Below, piece by piece: positions 19,727-28,591 of a stretch of 34,354 nt of DNA. The translations under genes and the position numbers were made by a program. The first letter of the stretch is position 1; the number at the start of each line of letters is the position of its first letter. Source of the stretch: Hydromonas sp. (GTDB lineage: Bacteria; Pseudomonadota; Gammaproteobacteria; Burkholderiales; Burkholderiaceae). The DNA lies in contig JAFEII010000021.1 of NCBI GenBank assembly GCA_017495165.1, positions 1 to 34,354 of the forward strand. The letters are read 5' to 3'. The notes below the pieces were generated by a model that was given only the letters and a program-made list of their open reading frames with translations, did not search any database and was not told the DNA's origin.

Positions 19727-19752
19727 GATGTTCTCTTTCTACGATGGTGTAA

Positions 19753-19780
19753 AAAAGCAGGTCTGGTACGACCTGCTTTT
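19753..19780 (-). terminator. Hairpin terminator/attenuator between frr and uppS
   Basis: AAAAGCAGGTC (19753-19763) pairs perfectly with GACCTGCTTTT (19770-19780) around a 6-base loop. On the minus strand the stem runs into TTTTTTAC. It ends only about 25 bases before the uppS ATG, leaving no room for a promoter between it and uppS. It either attenuates read-through into the operon or acts on a transcript that begins within the 100 bases upstream. Confidence 0.75.
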
Positions 19781-19880
19781 GGGAGCCACATCGTAATGCG
19801 CGTATGTGTGCTGCATGTGTGTTGCAAATTTAAATCACAAATAATAAATAACAATAACAAATAAAAAAACAATCCGTTGT

Positions 19881-20441
19881 TTAAACCTTCATCACTTCGG
19901 CTTCTTTTGCCACCAACAATTTGTCAATTTCCACAATAAATTTGTCGGTCAATTTTTGTACCTCATCTTGGGTGCGGCGGTCATCGTCTTCAGAGATTTC
20001 TTTGTCTTTTAATAACTTTTTCAATGCCTCATTCGCATCGCGGCGGTGATTGCGCACCGACACCTTTGCCGCCTCGCCATCAGACTTGAGGATTTTTACC
20101 ATTTCTTTGCGACGCTCTTCCGTCAACGCTGGCATTGGCACGCGAATCATATCACCGCTGGTGGCAGGGTTTAAGCCCAAATCCGCTTCACGAATCGCTT
20201 TTTCAACCGCGCCCATCATGTTTTTTTCCCACGGCTGCACGCCAATCGTGCGCGCATCAATCAACGTCAACGCCGCCACTTGCGACAATTGAGTCGCCGT
20301 GCCGTAATAATCCACATGCACATGATCCAGCAAGCTCGGATGGGCGCGCCCCGTGCGCACTTTGGCCAAATCATTGTTTAATGCCTCAATGCTTTTGCTC
20401 ATTTTTTGTTCAACGGCGGCTTTAATTTGAGAAACTGACAT
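19881..20441 (-). CDS. frr: Ribosome recycling factor
   Basis: With EF-G it splits post-termination ribosomes. It has 186 residues, the standard length. Landmarks are the N-terminal helix [26 protein letters not shown], here at about residues 14-39, then [36 protein letters not shown] and the C-terminal [23 protein letters not shown] 20441 has AGGAG nine bases upstream. In relatives pyrH usually precedes frr; here a divergent AEC transporter gene does. Confidence 0.97.
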   Translation of the reverse strand: MSVSQIKAAVEQKMSKSIEALNNDLAKVRTGRAHPSLLDHVHVDYYGTATQLSQVAALTLIDARTIGVQPWEKNMMGAVEKAIREADLGLNPATSGDMIRVPMPALTEERRKEMVKILKSDGEAAKVSVRNHRRDANEALKKLLKDKEISEDDDRRTQDEVQKLTDKFIVEIDKLLVAKEAEVMKV

Positions 20442-20510
20442 ACGAATAAACTCCTAATTCTAATAAACATTCCAAAAGCGGCAATTAAAGAGCGTCACAC
20501 CCTTTTGAAT

Positions 20511-20534
20511 GGCGGGCATAAATGCCCGCCCTAC
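20511..20534. repeat. Extragenic palindromic element B (half unit)
   Basis: GGCGGGCAT, AA, ATGCCCGCC, then CTAC: a perfect 9-base-arm hairpin with a terminal CTAC, which is the reverse complement of the GTAG edge of elements A and C. It sits in the divergent gap between frr and the AEC gene, about 70 bases upstream of frr. Confidence 0.6.
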
Positions 20535-20624
20535 TTTAATTTTGCCGCCATTCTCATCACAACGTGATTCACGCAACGGCGGCCATTTTACTGTTTTTCT
20601 GGGCGTCTGTCACCGCGTTTACAC

Positions 20625-20630
20625 TATAAT
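20625..20630 (+). promoter_or_regulatory. Candidate -10 box of the AEC gene
   Basis: A perfect TATAAT lies 29 bases before the ATG at 20660. No convincing TTGACA box is found 16-18 bases upstream. The expected transcript leader is about 23 bases and lacks a ribosome site. Confidence 0.4.
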
Positions 20631-20659
20631 TGCCGATTCAAATCATCTCAAAACCAACC

Positions 20660-21562
20660 ATGCTCGAACGCTTCCTCACAATCGCCAGCATCATCGCGCC
20701 CGTACTGGGCATGGTTTTGTGCGGCTATATTTATGGGCGCGTGCGCATCAACACCGTGCGCCAAGAAATGGGCGCGGTCAACCAAGTGATTGGCGGCCTG
20801 CTCACGCCCATGATGATTTTTGGCGCCATGAGTCAAAAAGAGTTTGATATTTACAGCAACTTGCCCTTAATTGGCGCAGGCGCTTGGGTGATTTTGGGCA
20901 GCATTGTGGCGGGTTATATCGTCGCAAAAATCATGAGGTTTGACCTCAAAACATTTGTACCGCCCATGATGTACAACAACTGCGGCAACATGGGCTTGCC
21001 ACTGGGTTTATTTGCCTTTGGCCAACTCGGTTTTGCCCAAGCGGCCATTTTATTTGTGCTGTGCAATTTATTATTTTTTACGCTTGGCGCATGGATTTTA
21101 TCGGGCGGAAAATCATCATGGCAGCTCCTCAAAACCCCCATCATGGGCGCCATGCTCGCTGGGATTGCGGCTGCTTTATTGCGCATCAACATCCCTGAAC
21201 CCATCCAACAAACCCTGCATTTCATGAGTCAAACCTGCATCACCATGATGATGCTGTCCTTAGGCGCACGCCTGCTTGACGTTGATTTTAAAGAAGCCAA
21301 AATCGGCCTGATTGGCGGCATTATTTGCCCCGCGTCCAGCTTATTGTTTGCCGTATTTTTGCAGCATTACCGCTTCATCCCGCTCAACCCCAGCCAAATG
21401 GGCGCGGTATTGCTGTTCGCCAGTTTGCCGCCCGGTGTGTTTTCATACATTTTGGCAGACGCATACGACCAAGAACCCGCCAAAGTCGCCGCCATCGTAC
21501 TCATCGGCAATTTACTCTCATTATTCTTTGTGCCAATTGGTTTGGCGCTCGCACTCCAATAA
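20660..21562 (+). CDS. AEC-family transporter (auxin efflux carrier fold)
   Basis: A 300-residue inner-membrane carrier with about ten hydrophobic segments. Family features include the N-terminal GYIYGRVRI, the NxxNxGLPLG motif (here NNCGNMGLPLGLF) at the crossover of the first half, and a second repeat with SLPPGVFSYILAD. Characterised relatives (MdcF, MleP) move malonate or malate. I start it at ATG 20660, 29 bases after TATAAT; an upstream TTG at 20630 lies within that box. No clear ribosome site. It lies 76 bases upstream of glutaryl-CoA dehydrogenase on the same strand, so an organic-acid substrate is a reasonable guess but not shown. Confidence 0.87.
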   Translation: MLERFLTIASIIAPVLGMVLCGYIYGRVRINTVRQEMGAVNQVIGGLLTPMMIFGAMSQKEFDIYSNLPLIGAGAWVILGSIVAGYIVAKIMRFDLKTFVPPMMYNNCGNMGLPLGLFAFGQLGFAQAAILFVLCNLLFFTLGAWILSGGKSSWQLLKTPIMGAMLAGIAAALLRINIPEPIQQTLHFMSQTCITMMMLSLGARLLDVDFKEAKIGLIGGIICPASSLLFAVFLQHYRFIPLNPSQMGAVLLFASLPPGVFSYILADAYDQEPAKVAAIVLIGNLLSLFFVPIGLALALQ

Positions 21563-21638
21563 AAGTGGCTCTTGCCCCAGCGCAGCGCTTGCCCGATGAT
21601 GGGCCACGATTCATCAACCACTTAATTAGGAGCGCGCC

Positions 21639-22823
21639 ATGAACCAAGCAGCAGCCACATTCATCTGGGACGACGTATTACTGCTACGCGAACAACTCGC
21701 CGATGAGGAGCGCATGATTTGGGACACCGCCCATCAGTTTGCGCAAAACCAGCTCAAGCCGCGCATCCTCAACGCCTTTCGCAACGAGTTCACCGACCCC
21801 GCTATTTTTAGAGAAATGGGACAATTGGGCTTACTCGGCGCCACATTACCCGCAGAATTTGGCGGCTCCGACCTAAACAACGTCAGTTACGGCCTCATCG
21901 CATTTGCGGTAGAACAAGTCGACTCAGGCTTTCGCTCCATGATGAGCGTCCAAAGCTCGCTCGTCATGCTGCCCATATTCACCTTTGGCACACCCGCCCA
22001 AAAACAACAATTTCTCCCCCAGCTTGCCAGCGGCACAGCCATCGGCTGCTTTGGCCTCACCGAACCCAATCACGGCTCAGACCCCGGCAGCATGAGCACC
22101 CGCGCCAAATCCGTACCGGGCGGCTACCAATTATCAGGCGCCAAAACATGGATCACCAACGCGCCCATCGCCGACGTATTTGTGGTCTGGGCCAAAGACG
22201 ACGCAGGCGAGATTCGCGGCTTTATTTTAGAAAAAGGCTGGCGCGGCTTAGCCACCCCAACCATTCACGGCAAAGTCGGCCTGCGCGCCTCCATCACAGG
22301 CGAAGTCGTCATGGACAACGTATTTGTCCCCGAAAGCCACGCATTCCCAGAGATTCGCGGCCTCAAAGGCCCATTCACCTGCCTCAACTCCGCCCGCTAC
22401 GGCATCAGCTGGGGCGCGCTGGGCGCCGCCACCGACTGCTGGCACACCGCCCGCCAATACGCACTCGACCGCCACCAATTTGGCCGCCCACTCGCCGCCA
22501 ATCAATTGATACAAAAAAAACTCGCCGACATCCAAACCGAAATCACCCTCGCCCTACAAGGCTGCCTGCGGCTGGGGCGCATGAAAGACGCAGGCCAAGC
22601 CGCCGTCGAAATCACCTCCATGATGAAACGCAACTCATGCGGCAAAGCGCTTGACGTCGCGCGCCTTGCCCGCGACATGCTCGGCGGCAACGGCATCTCG
22701 GACGAATTTGGCGTGGCGCGGCACTTGGTCAACCTAGAAGTGGTCAACACGTATGAGGGCACGCACGACATCCACGCCTTGATTTTAGGGCGCGCCCAAA
22801 CGGGGATACAGGCGTTTTTTTGA
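21639..22823 (+). CDS. gcdH: Glutaryl-CoA dehydrogenase
   Basis: FAD-dependent acyl-CoA dehydrogenase that oxidises and decarboxylates glutaryl-CoA to crotonyl-CoA in lysine, tryptophan and glutarate breakdown. It has 394 residues. [14 protein letters not shown], the [10 protein letters not shown] block and the C-terminal [14 protein letters not shown] with catalytic Glu373 match GCDH closely and separate it from short-chain dehydrogenases. ATG 21639 has AGGAG. It sits downstream of the AEC carrier. The CoA-transferase that often accompanies gcdH is not in the window. Confidence 0.94.
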   Translation: MNQAAATFIWDDVLLLREQLADEERMIWDTAHQFAQNQLKPRILNAFRNEFTDPAIFREMGQLGLLGATLPAEFGGSDLNNVSYGLIAFAVEQVDSGFRSMMSVQSSLVMLPIFTFGTPAQKQQFLPQLASGTAIGCFGLTEPNHGSDPGSMSTRAKSVPGGYQLSGAKTWITNAPIADVFVVWAKDDAGEIRGFILEKGWRGLATPTIHGKVGLRASITGEVVMDNVFVPESHAFPEIRGLKGPFTCLNSARYGISWGALGAATDCWHTARQYALDRHQFGRPLAANQLIQKKLADIQTEITLALQGCLRLGRMKDAGQAAVEITSMMKRNSCGKALDVARLARDMLGGNGISDEFGVARHLVNLEVVNTYEGTHDIHALILGRAQTGIQAFF

Positions 22824-22881
22824 TGGTTGAGTCCGCCAACACCAAGCCATGGACTTAAAACCGCGCCCAGCTTGAGCCACG

Positions 22882-22919
22882 CGTCAAAAAAACGCAGATA
22901 AATCTGCGCTTTTTTGACG
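22882..22919. terminator. Bidirectional terminator between gcdH and ubiM
   Basis: CGTCAAAAAA (22882-22891) pairs with TTTTTTGACG (22910-22919), and CGCAGAT (22893-22899) with ATCTGCG (22902-22908), with one mismatch. The A and T runs lie in the stem, so it can end transcription from both convergent genes. Confidence 0.8.
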
Positions 22920-22951
22920 TTGAGGGGGGCAATCAAAGGCCAATTACACCA

Positions 22952-24142
22952 TCACCCCGTCAACTGCCGACTAATCAATTTCTTAATCGGCGACAAAGCG
23001 CCTGACACGCGCAATACAGCGGTTCTGGCGACTTTTGCGGCGGCGTGTTCGGTGGTAAACAGCTTCACAATTAAATTGGTGCCATGGTAAATCGGGCGGG
23101 TTTTGCGTTGGTGGCGGCGGTCATACGTTTGCAGCAATGCGGGTGCGCCAATGTCTGCGCCTTGCGCGGCGGCGTTGCGCACCAATTCGGCCAAAATCGC
23201 TTGGCTTTGTAAGCCCAAATTAAAGCCGTGCGCGGTGACAGGGTGCATACCCACCGCCGCGTCGCCAATCAAGGCAAACCGCGTGCTATAAAAACGCCGC
23301 GCATGCGTGCCAACCAACGGATAGCGATGGCGTTGGCTGGCGATGCGAATCTCACCCAAGCGCCCGTTCAGGCGTTGATGCAAATCGGCGGCCAATTCAT
23401 CGTCACTCAAATCCAAAATCGCTTGCGCATGTTGGCTGTCAATCGTAATCACCGCGCTCGAGAGATTGGCGGTGAGCGGCAAAATCGCCAAGGTGCGCCC
23501 GTAATGAAAGCACTCAAATGCGGTGTGTTGGTTCGATTCGTCATGCGCAATTCGGCAGATAATCACGGTGCGCCCAAAATCATGCATGTCCACCGCAATC
23601 CCCATTTGTTGGCGCGTTTGTGAAAAACGTGAATCCGCCGCCACCACCAATTTTGCAGACAATTGCTGCCCATCATCCAAAGTGACCTGTGCCGATTCGG
23701 GCGTGGCGGTCACGCGCTGCACTTTGCGCTCGGTCAGCCAGGTTACATTGGGCTGGTCAGCGACTTGCTCAAACAAAGCGCGCCGAATCAAGTGGTTGGA
23801 AATCAAATAGCCCAATGTGTCGGTTGGTTTGCCTTGCGCCATTTTAGGTGTGGCAAAATGCAGCTCAAACGGCGACACGCCATCGACCACTTTGGCGGCG
23901 CGTAAAAAATAAACTTCCCCCTCAGGCACAGCCTGCCACGCACCATGGGCGGTTAAAATATCTTTGGATGGATGGGTTAAGGCGATTTCACGCCCATCAG
24001 GCTGCGGCTGTTGCAACACCTCCCGCGTGGCAGGGTCAATCAGCGCCACACGCAAATTTGTGTCGCGCAATGAGCGCACAAAGCTCAAGCCCGCAGGCCC
24101 AGCACCGACAACCAGTACATCAAAATTTGACTGCACATTCAT
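22952..24142 (-). CDS. ubiM: UbiM-type FAD-dependent ubiquinone hydroxylase
   Basis: Class A flavoprotein monooxygenase of the UbiH/F/I/M group, hydroxylating the ring of ubiquinone precursors at the membrane. It has 396 residues. Visible are the FAD motif VVGAGPAGLS (about 10-19), the middle motif AADSRFSQTRQQMGI, and the second FAD motif GDAAVGMHPVTAHGFNLGL. DGREIALTH, GYLISNHLIRRA and NQHTAFECFHYGRT match my memory of Neisseria-type UbiM rather than UbiH, UbiF or UbiI. I use ATG 24142, next to AGGTGAG; a GTG three bases earlier is possible. Monocistronic, divergent from the deaminase gene. Confidence 0.8.
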   Translation of the reverse strand: MNVQSNFDVLVVGAGPAGLSFVRSLRDTNLRVALIDPATREVLQQPQPDGREIALTHPSKDILTAHGAWQAVPEGEVYFLRAAKVVDGVSPFELHFATPKMAQGKPTDTLGYLISNHLIRRALFEQVADQPNVTWLTERKVQRVTATPESAQVTLDDGQQLSAKLVVAADSRFSQTRQQMGIAVDMHDFGRTVIICRIAHDESNQHTAFECFHYGRTLAILPLTANLSSAVITIDSQHAQAILDLSDDELAADLHQRLNGRLGEIRIASQRHRYPLVGTHARRFYSTRFALIGDAAVGMHPVTAHGFNLGLQSQAILAELVRNAAAQGADIGAPALLQTYDRRHQRKTRPIYHGTNLIVKLFTTEHAAAKVARTAVLRVSGALSPIKKLISRQLTG

Positions 24143-24251
24143 CACTCACCTGCTTTCATTGAAGTAATTGTTCAAAACCACCAAAGCCGTATTTTAACAA
24201 AAAACACCATCAACACACCGCGTTTTTCTCCCGCCAACTGCGTCAAACATT

Positions 24252-24257
24252 TATAAT
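24252..24257 (+). promoter_or_regulatory. Candidate -10 box of the mtaD-like gene
   Basis: A perfect TATAAT lies 29 bases before ATG 24287, the same distance as at the AEC gene. No good -35 box is seen, and the short leader has no ribosome site. Confidence 0.4.
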
Positions 24258-24286
24258 ACAGCCCTTTTTAACCCACAAAGCCCACC

Positions 24287-25600
24287 ATGCAAAACACACA
24301 CGTCAACACCCTGATTCACGCCCGCTGGCTCATCACCATGGACAGCCCACAGGTATTAGAACACCACAGCGTGGCGATTCTTGATACAAAAATCGTCGCC
24401 ATTTTGCCCACCAGCGCCGCCAGCCACATCAGCGCAGATGAGGTGATTCAATTGACCGAACACGTGTTAATGCCCGGTTTGATTAACCTGCACGGCCACT
24501 CAGCCATGACACTTTTGCGCGGCTATGCCGACGACAAACAACTCATGGATTGGCTGCAAAACGACATTTGGCCAGCCGAAGCAAAACACGTATCAGACCA
24601 GTTTGTCTTTGACGGCAGCTTAATTGGCATGGCCGAAATGATACGCGGCGGCACCACCACCATCAACGACATGTACTTTTACAACAGCGCCGTCGCGCGC
24701 GCGGGCGTGCAATCGGGCATGCGCACATTTGTGGGCTGCTCCATTTTAGACTTCCCCACCAACTACGCCCAAAACGCAGATGAATACATCGAAAAAGGTT
24801 TGACTGAGCGCGCCCAGTTTTTAGACAACGAACTCATCACCTTCACACTCGCGCCGCACGCGCCCTACACGGTATCTGACGCCACATTCACCAAAGTCGT
24901 CGCAGCCGCGCACCAGCACAACATGCTCGTGCATTGCCATATTCACGAAACCGAATTTGAAGTCAACACCAGCGTCACCGAACACGGCCAACGCCCACTC
25001 GCGCGCCTCAACGACTTGGGTGTACTGGACACCAAACTCATCGCCGCCCACATGGTGCATTTATCAGACGATGAAATCGCGCTGGCAGCCGCCAAAAACA
25101 TCAGCATCGCGCACAACCCCACCTCAAATATGAAGCTCTCATCAGGCATCGCCCCAATCCCCGCCCTACTCAAAGCAGGCGTGAATGTCGGGATTGGCAC
25201 CGACGGCGCCGCGTCAAATAACAAACTCGACATGCTCGCCGACACCCGCCAAGCCGCCTTGCTCGCAAAAGTTGGCAGCTTAAACCCAACCGACGTGCCT
25301 GCATTTACCGCATTGCAAATGGCCACCATCAACGGCGCCAAAGCCCTGCACATGGCAGACAAAATCGGCAGCATCAGCGTGGGCAAACACGCCGACATCA
25401 TCGCCATCAACATGTCTGAGCTCGAAACCGCCCCCACCTTTGACGTCGTCTCACACATCGTTTACAGCGCAGGGCGCGAACACGTCAGCCACGTATGGGT
25501 CAACGGCCGCTGCTTGCTGCGCGAACGTGAGTTACGCACCTTAAATGAAGCCGAACTCAAAACCTGCGCACGCGCATGGCAAGCCAAAATTGCGCAGTGA
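24287..25600 (+). CDS. mtaD: TRZ/ATZ amidohydrolase, MTA/SAH deaminase type
   Basis: A 437-residue cytosolic metal-dependent hydrolase, likely deaminating 5'-methylthioadenosine and S-adenosylhomocysteine. Metal ligands are His69 and His71 (NLHGHSAM), the HCHIHETE histidines, and Asp in IGTDGAASNN; MVHLSDDE and HNPTSNMKLSSG line the substrate site. The C-terminal part returns to the small beta-sandwich (GSISVGKHADIIAI). In many betaproteobacteria this gene precedes ubiG; here it is followed by its own terminator and uhpT. The exact substrate within the chlorohydrolase group is inferred. Confidence 0.83.
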   Translation: MQNTHVNTLIHARWLITMDSPQVLEHHSVAILDTKIVAILPTSAASHISADEVIQLTEHVLMPGLINLHGHSAMTLLRGYADDKQLMDWLQNDIWPAEAKHVSDQFVFDGSLIGMAEMIRGGTTTINDMYFYNSAVARAGVQSGMRTFVGCSILDFPTNYAQNADEYIEKGLTERAQFLDNELITFTLAPHAPYTVSDATFTKVVAAAHQHNMLVHCHIHETEFEVNTSVTEHGQRPLARLNDLGVLDTKLIAAHMVHLSDDEIALAAAKNISIAHNPTSNMKLSSGIAPIPALLKAGVNVGIGTDGAASNNKLDMLADTRQAALLAKVGSLNPTDVPAFTALQMATINGAKALHMADKIGSISVGKHADIIAINMSELETAPTFDVVSHIVYSAGREHVSHVWVNGRCLLRERELRTLNEAELKTCARAWQAKIAQ

Positions 25601-25650
25601 TGTTGTCTATTTGCCACCAACAATGCAGCGCCTTGCTGTTACAAAACAAC

Positions 25651-25677
25651 AAAAAACCGCATTTTTGCGGTTTTTTT
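25651..25677 (+). terminator. Terminator after the mtaD-like gene
   Basis: AAAAAACCGCA, TTTT loop, TGCGG followed by seven T. A short but strong rho-independent signal about 50 bases after the stop at 25600. Confidence 0.85.
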
Positions 25678-25713
25678 ATGGGCAAATCAATAGCTTTATT
25701 ATTTGAGCATCGC

Positions 25714-25719
25714 TATAAT
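25714..25719 (+). promoter_or_regulatory. Candidate -10 box of uhpT
   Basis: A perfect TATAAT lies in the 145-base gap after the terminator and about 100 bases before the uhpT ATG, leaving a long leader. The -35 position is poor (TAGCTT with a 17-base spacer), as expected if an activator is needed. Confidence 0.4.
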
Positions 25720-25822
25720 GCGACACCTTTTTGGCTACACAATTGGCAAAAAGGCAAGAAGCGGTGGGTTTAGAGCGATACACATAGCCGACCGCGGTCA
25801 ACAACCACAATGGAACTAAACC

Positions 25823-27184
25823 ATGAATTTACTCAAACAAACGCGGCTTCCAACCGTCAATTTACCTGCGGCAATCCGCCGAAAAATGTGGCTTTCGCCG
25901 TTTATCAAGTCATACTTGGTGGTGTTTTTTGCCTACCTTGCCATGTACCTGATTCGCAAAAATTTTAACGTCGCGCAAAACGATTTAATCTCAACGTATG
26001 GCTTTACCAAAACCCAGCTTGGCACAATCGGCGTGGCGTTTTCCATCACTTACGGCATTGGCAAAACCGTCATGGGCTTTTATGGTGACGGCAAAAACAC
26101 CAAAAACTACATTGCCATTTTGCTCATTTTGTCCTCATTCGCCATGTTTGGCATGGGCGCATTAAGCGGCTCACTCATGGGCATGATGGTGTTTTATGCG
26201 CTCAATGGTTTGTTTCAAAGCGCAGGCGGCCCATCGAGCTACTCAACCATCACCAAATGGACCGCACGTAAAAATCGCGGCACATTTTTGGGCATGTGGA
26301 ATATGTCGCACAACATCGGCGGCGCACTTGCGGGCGGTGTCGCGGCTTATGGCGCAACCACGTTTTTTGAAGGCAATGTGCGCGGCATGTTTTTATTCCC
26401 TGCCTGTATCGCATTGGTCGTTGGCGTGATTGGTTTGTTTATGGGTTCAGATTCGCCTGAAGCATACGGTTTGGGCAAAGCCGAAGACATTTTTGAAGAA
26501 GAATTATCGGCCGAAGACAAAGAAGTTGAGCGCGAAAACTTGGGCAAATGGGACATGTTTGTCAAATACATTTTGCGCAACCCGTTCATTTGGGGCTTGT
26601 GCTTTGCCAACGTATTTGTCTACATCGTGCGGATTGGCGTCGACCAATGGGGCGTTGTGTACGCCAAGGAAGTGCTGGGCTTTTCAAAAGAAGTCGCCAA
26701 TGCGGGCTTTACGCGCTTTGAATTGGGCGCATTATCGGGCGCGTTGATTTGGGGATTTTCATCAGATTTGGCAAAAGGCCGCCGCGCAGCGGTTGCCATG
26801 ATTGCGTTGTTTGCGATTTTGGGCGTCTTAGGGATTTACCAACACGCCTCAACTGAAGCCACCTACAAATGGTCAATGTTCGCCTTGGGCTTTTTGATTT
26901 TTGCCCCGCAATTGCTGATTGGCGTGTCAGGCGTTGGCTTTGTACCCAAAAACGCCGTCAGCGTTGCAGATGGATTCCGTGGCACATTTGGCTATTTGCT
27001 CGGCGACTCATTTGCCAAAGTCGGCATGGGCATGATGGCGGACAATAAAATGGTCTTGGGCATGACCGGTTGGACGGGCACATTTACCGCCATGTACGGC
27101 GCAACGATTTTGGCCTTGATTATGTTGGCGTATGTTGCTTACGGCGAAGAGAAAAAAATCCGCGCATTGCGTCATGTCAAATGA
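25823..27184 (+). CDS. uhpT: Hexose-6-phosphate:phosphate antiporter, UhpT-like
   Basis: Major facilitator of the organophosphate:phosphate antiporter family, importing sugar phosphates such as glucose-6-phosphate. It has 453 residues and twelve predicted membrane helices. The N-terminus ([20 protein letters not shown] with Arg45), [32 protein letters not shown] and [13 protein letters not shown] follow E. coli UhpT closely and differ from GlpT. Arg45 and the Arg in YIVRIG correspond to the two phosphate-binding arginines. The two-component system and sensor (UhpABC) that control it in E. coli are not in this window. It is flanked by terminators on both sides, so monocistronic. The ribosome site is weak (GGAAC). 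Confidence 0.92.
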   Translation: MNLLKQTRLPTVNLPAAIRRKMWLSPFIKSYLVVFFAYLAMYLIRKNFNVAQNDLISTYGFTKTQLGTIGVAFSITYGIGKTVMGFYGDGKNTKNYIAILLILSSFAMFGMGALSGSLMGMMVFYALNGLFQSAGGPSSYSTITKWTARKNRGTFLGMWNMSHNIGGALAGGVAAYGATTFFEGNVRGMFLFPACIALVVGVIGLFMGSDSPEAYGLGKAEDIFEEELSAEDKEVERENLGKWDMFVKYILRNPFIWGLCFANVFVYIVRIGVDQWGVVYAKEVLGFSKEVANAGFTRFELGALSGALIWGFSSDLAKGRRAAVAMIALFAILGVLGIYQHASTEATYKWSMFALGFLIFAPQLLIGVSGVGFVPKNAVSVADGFRGTFGYLLGDSFAKVGMGMMADNKMVLGMTGWTGTFTAMYGATILALIMLAYVAYGEEKKIRALRHVK

Positions 27185-27255
27185 TGAAGCAATGAAACAC
27201 TGAAGCAGTGAAGTGTCAGCGGTTTGAAGCGCAACAATCGTTCGACCCAACCATA

Positions 27256-27289
27256 AAAAAGCCCTCGTTTAAATAAGCGAGGGCTTTTT
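27256..27289. terminator. Bidirectional terminator after uhpT
   Basis: AAAAAGCCCTCG pairs with CGAGGGCTTTTT around a TTTAAATAAG loop. A and T runs flank both sides, so it serves uhpT and can stop the convergent EamA transcript. Confidence 0.88.
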
Positions 27290-27349
27290 GTTATGTTGAA
27301 TTCACGAAATGATTGCCATGCCATTTTTAAATCAATTTTAGCAGCCATT

Positions 27350-27412
27350 CGTAGGGGCGCAATTCATTGCGCCCTGTTGGTTGGCTAGGGCTTGATGAAT
27401 CAAGCCCCTACG
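27350..27412. repeat. Extragenic palindromic element C (complete pair)
   Basis: The 63-base unit has 9-base terminal inverted repeats (CGTAGGGGC and GCCCCTACG). Each half is itself a hairpin: GGGCGCAAT/ATTGCGCCC at 27355-27374 and GGGCTTGAT/ATCAAGCCC at 27388-27407, separated by 13 bases. This resembles paired REP (BIME-like) elements. It lies between the convergent uhpT and EamA genes; no other gene is seen in 27185-27464. Confidence 0.8.
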
Positions 27413-27464
27413 GTTTTAGTCGCGTTGATAAAAATTTTACCAAACGACAAAATCACCACCCTTT

Positions 27465-28364
27465 TCATTTGCCCGCCCGCCACGCCGACCACACAATCAA
27501 CCCCATGCCCAACATTGCCCAGCCATCAGGCAGCGCATCACCCAGCGCAAGCCCCGCCACCAGCGCAAACGCAATCCGCGAATACGACAGCGTGCTAATC
27601 ACACCCGCCTTGTGCATGGCATAGGCTTTGGTTTTGTACAACTGCCCCAAAGTGGTGCTTAACGCCAAAGCCGCCAAAACCATCAGCAGCCACGCACCGG
27701 GCATTTGAAACTCACCCTGTAAATACGGCACAAGCGCCACGTGCTGATGCGCGTTATACGCGAGCAATCCTGCGGGGAATAATATGCCAACCATGAAGTA
27801 CGAACACACAATGCTGTTGGCGTTGTAATGCTTATTGAGCTCTTTGATTGACGTCATCGCCAATGCCGACACAACCGCGAGCAACACGCCAGCAAGCGCA
27901 TCAGGAGTGAGTTGTACATTGGGCTTGACCACCAAACCCACGCCAACCAACCCCAAAAGCAACGCAACAACTTGCCACGCGCTCAGCTTTTCAGCGCTTT
28001 GCATATACGCAAACAGCGCCGTAAAAATCGCGGCAGACTGCAAAAAAACCACGGCGTTTGCCAATGCCCCATGACTGATTAAATAATAAAAAATGATTAA
28101 AGACAATACGCCAAACATGCCTCGTGAATACAGCAACCACGGCTTTTCGCCCCACAATGAAATGCCTTTAAAGCCAGACAACGCCAACAAAGCGAGCAAC
28201 CCAAACACGTTACGAAACAAAACCACCTCAATCGCAGGCAGCGATTTGAGGTGGCTTTTAATCAAAATATCGCCCGCCACGTACAACAGCGTTGAGGCAA
28301 GGATGTAACGAATCGCAGTGGTTTTAAGGCTCGAGGCATGAGTCATGTGCGGCATGTGCGGCAT
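27465..28364 (-). CDS. EamA-family (DMT) transporter
   Basis: A 299-residue inner-membrane protein with ten predicted membrane helices in two EamA halves, the drug/metabolite transporter fold. First-half landmarks are LYVAGDILIK, VVLFRNVFG, LLYSRGMFGVLSLIIFYY and AVVFLQSAAIFTALFA; the second half ends VAGLALGDALPDGWAMLGMGLIVWSAW. The substrate is unknown; relatives export amino acids or nucleobases. I start at ATG 28364 (MPHMPHMTHASS), 26 bases after the DUF2788 stop; ATGs at 28355 and 28346 are also possible. It is last in the hisZ-purA run. Confidence 0.85.
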   Translation of the reverse strand: MPHMPHMTHASSLKTTAIRYILASTLLYVAGDILIKSHLKSLPAIEVVLFRNVFGLLALLALSGFKGISLWGEKPWLLYSRGMFGVLSLIIFYYLISHGALANAVVFLQSAAIFTALFAYMQSAEKLSAWQVVALLLGLVGVGLVVKPNVQLTPDALAGVLLAVVSALAMTSIKELNKHYNANSIVCSYFMVGILFPAGLLAYNAHQHVALVPYLQGEFQMPGAWLLMVLAALALSTTLGQLYKTKAYAMHKAGVISTLSYSRIAFALVAGLALGDALPDGWAMLGMGLIVWSAWRAGK

Positions 28365-28390
28365 GTCATTCCAAAAATTAAAGTTGCAGG

Positions 28391-28591
28391 TCAGCGTTCC
28401 AACCACCAAACCAACACGTTTTTAAGCAAAAAGCCAAACACGCCCAGCACCAAACCGAGCATCAAAATCATCGTGCCAAAACGCCCCGCTTTGCTGTCAC
28501 GCGCCAGTTGAAACACAATAAAAACCATCAGCAGGCACAAGCCGCCAATCCCAATGGTCATGCTGTATGACGTAAATTCAGCTTCGGTCAT
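28391..28591 (-). CDS. DUF2788 small membrane protein
   Basis: A 66-residue protein with two membrane segments (about 11-30 and 40-62) and a conserved loop SKAGRFGT between them, the mark of DUF2788. Function unknown. Its ATG at 28591 overlaps the stop of the phosphoribosyltransferase gene (TAATG), so it is translationally coupled. A longer frame from 28627 would overlap that gene with no ribosome site. Common neighbour of this phosphoribosyltransferase in betaproteobacteria. Confidence 0.85.
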   Translation of the reverse strand: MTEAEFTSYSMTIGIGGLCLLMVFIVFQLARDSKAGRFGTMILMLGLVLGVFGFLLKNVLVWWLER

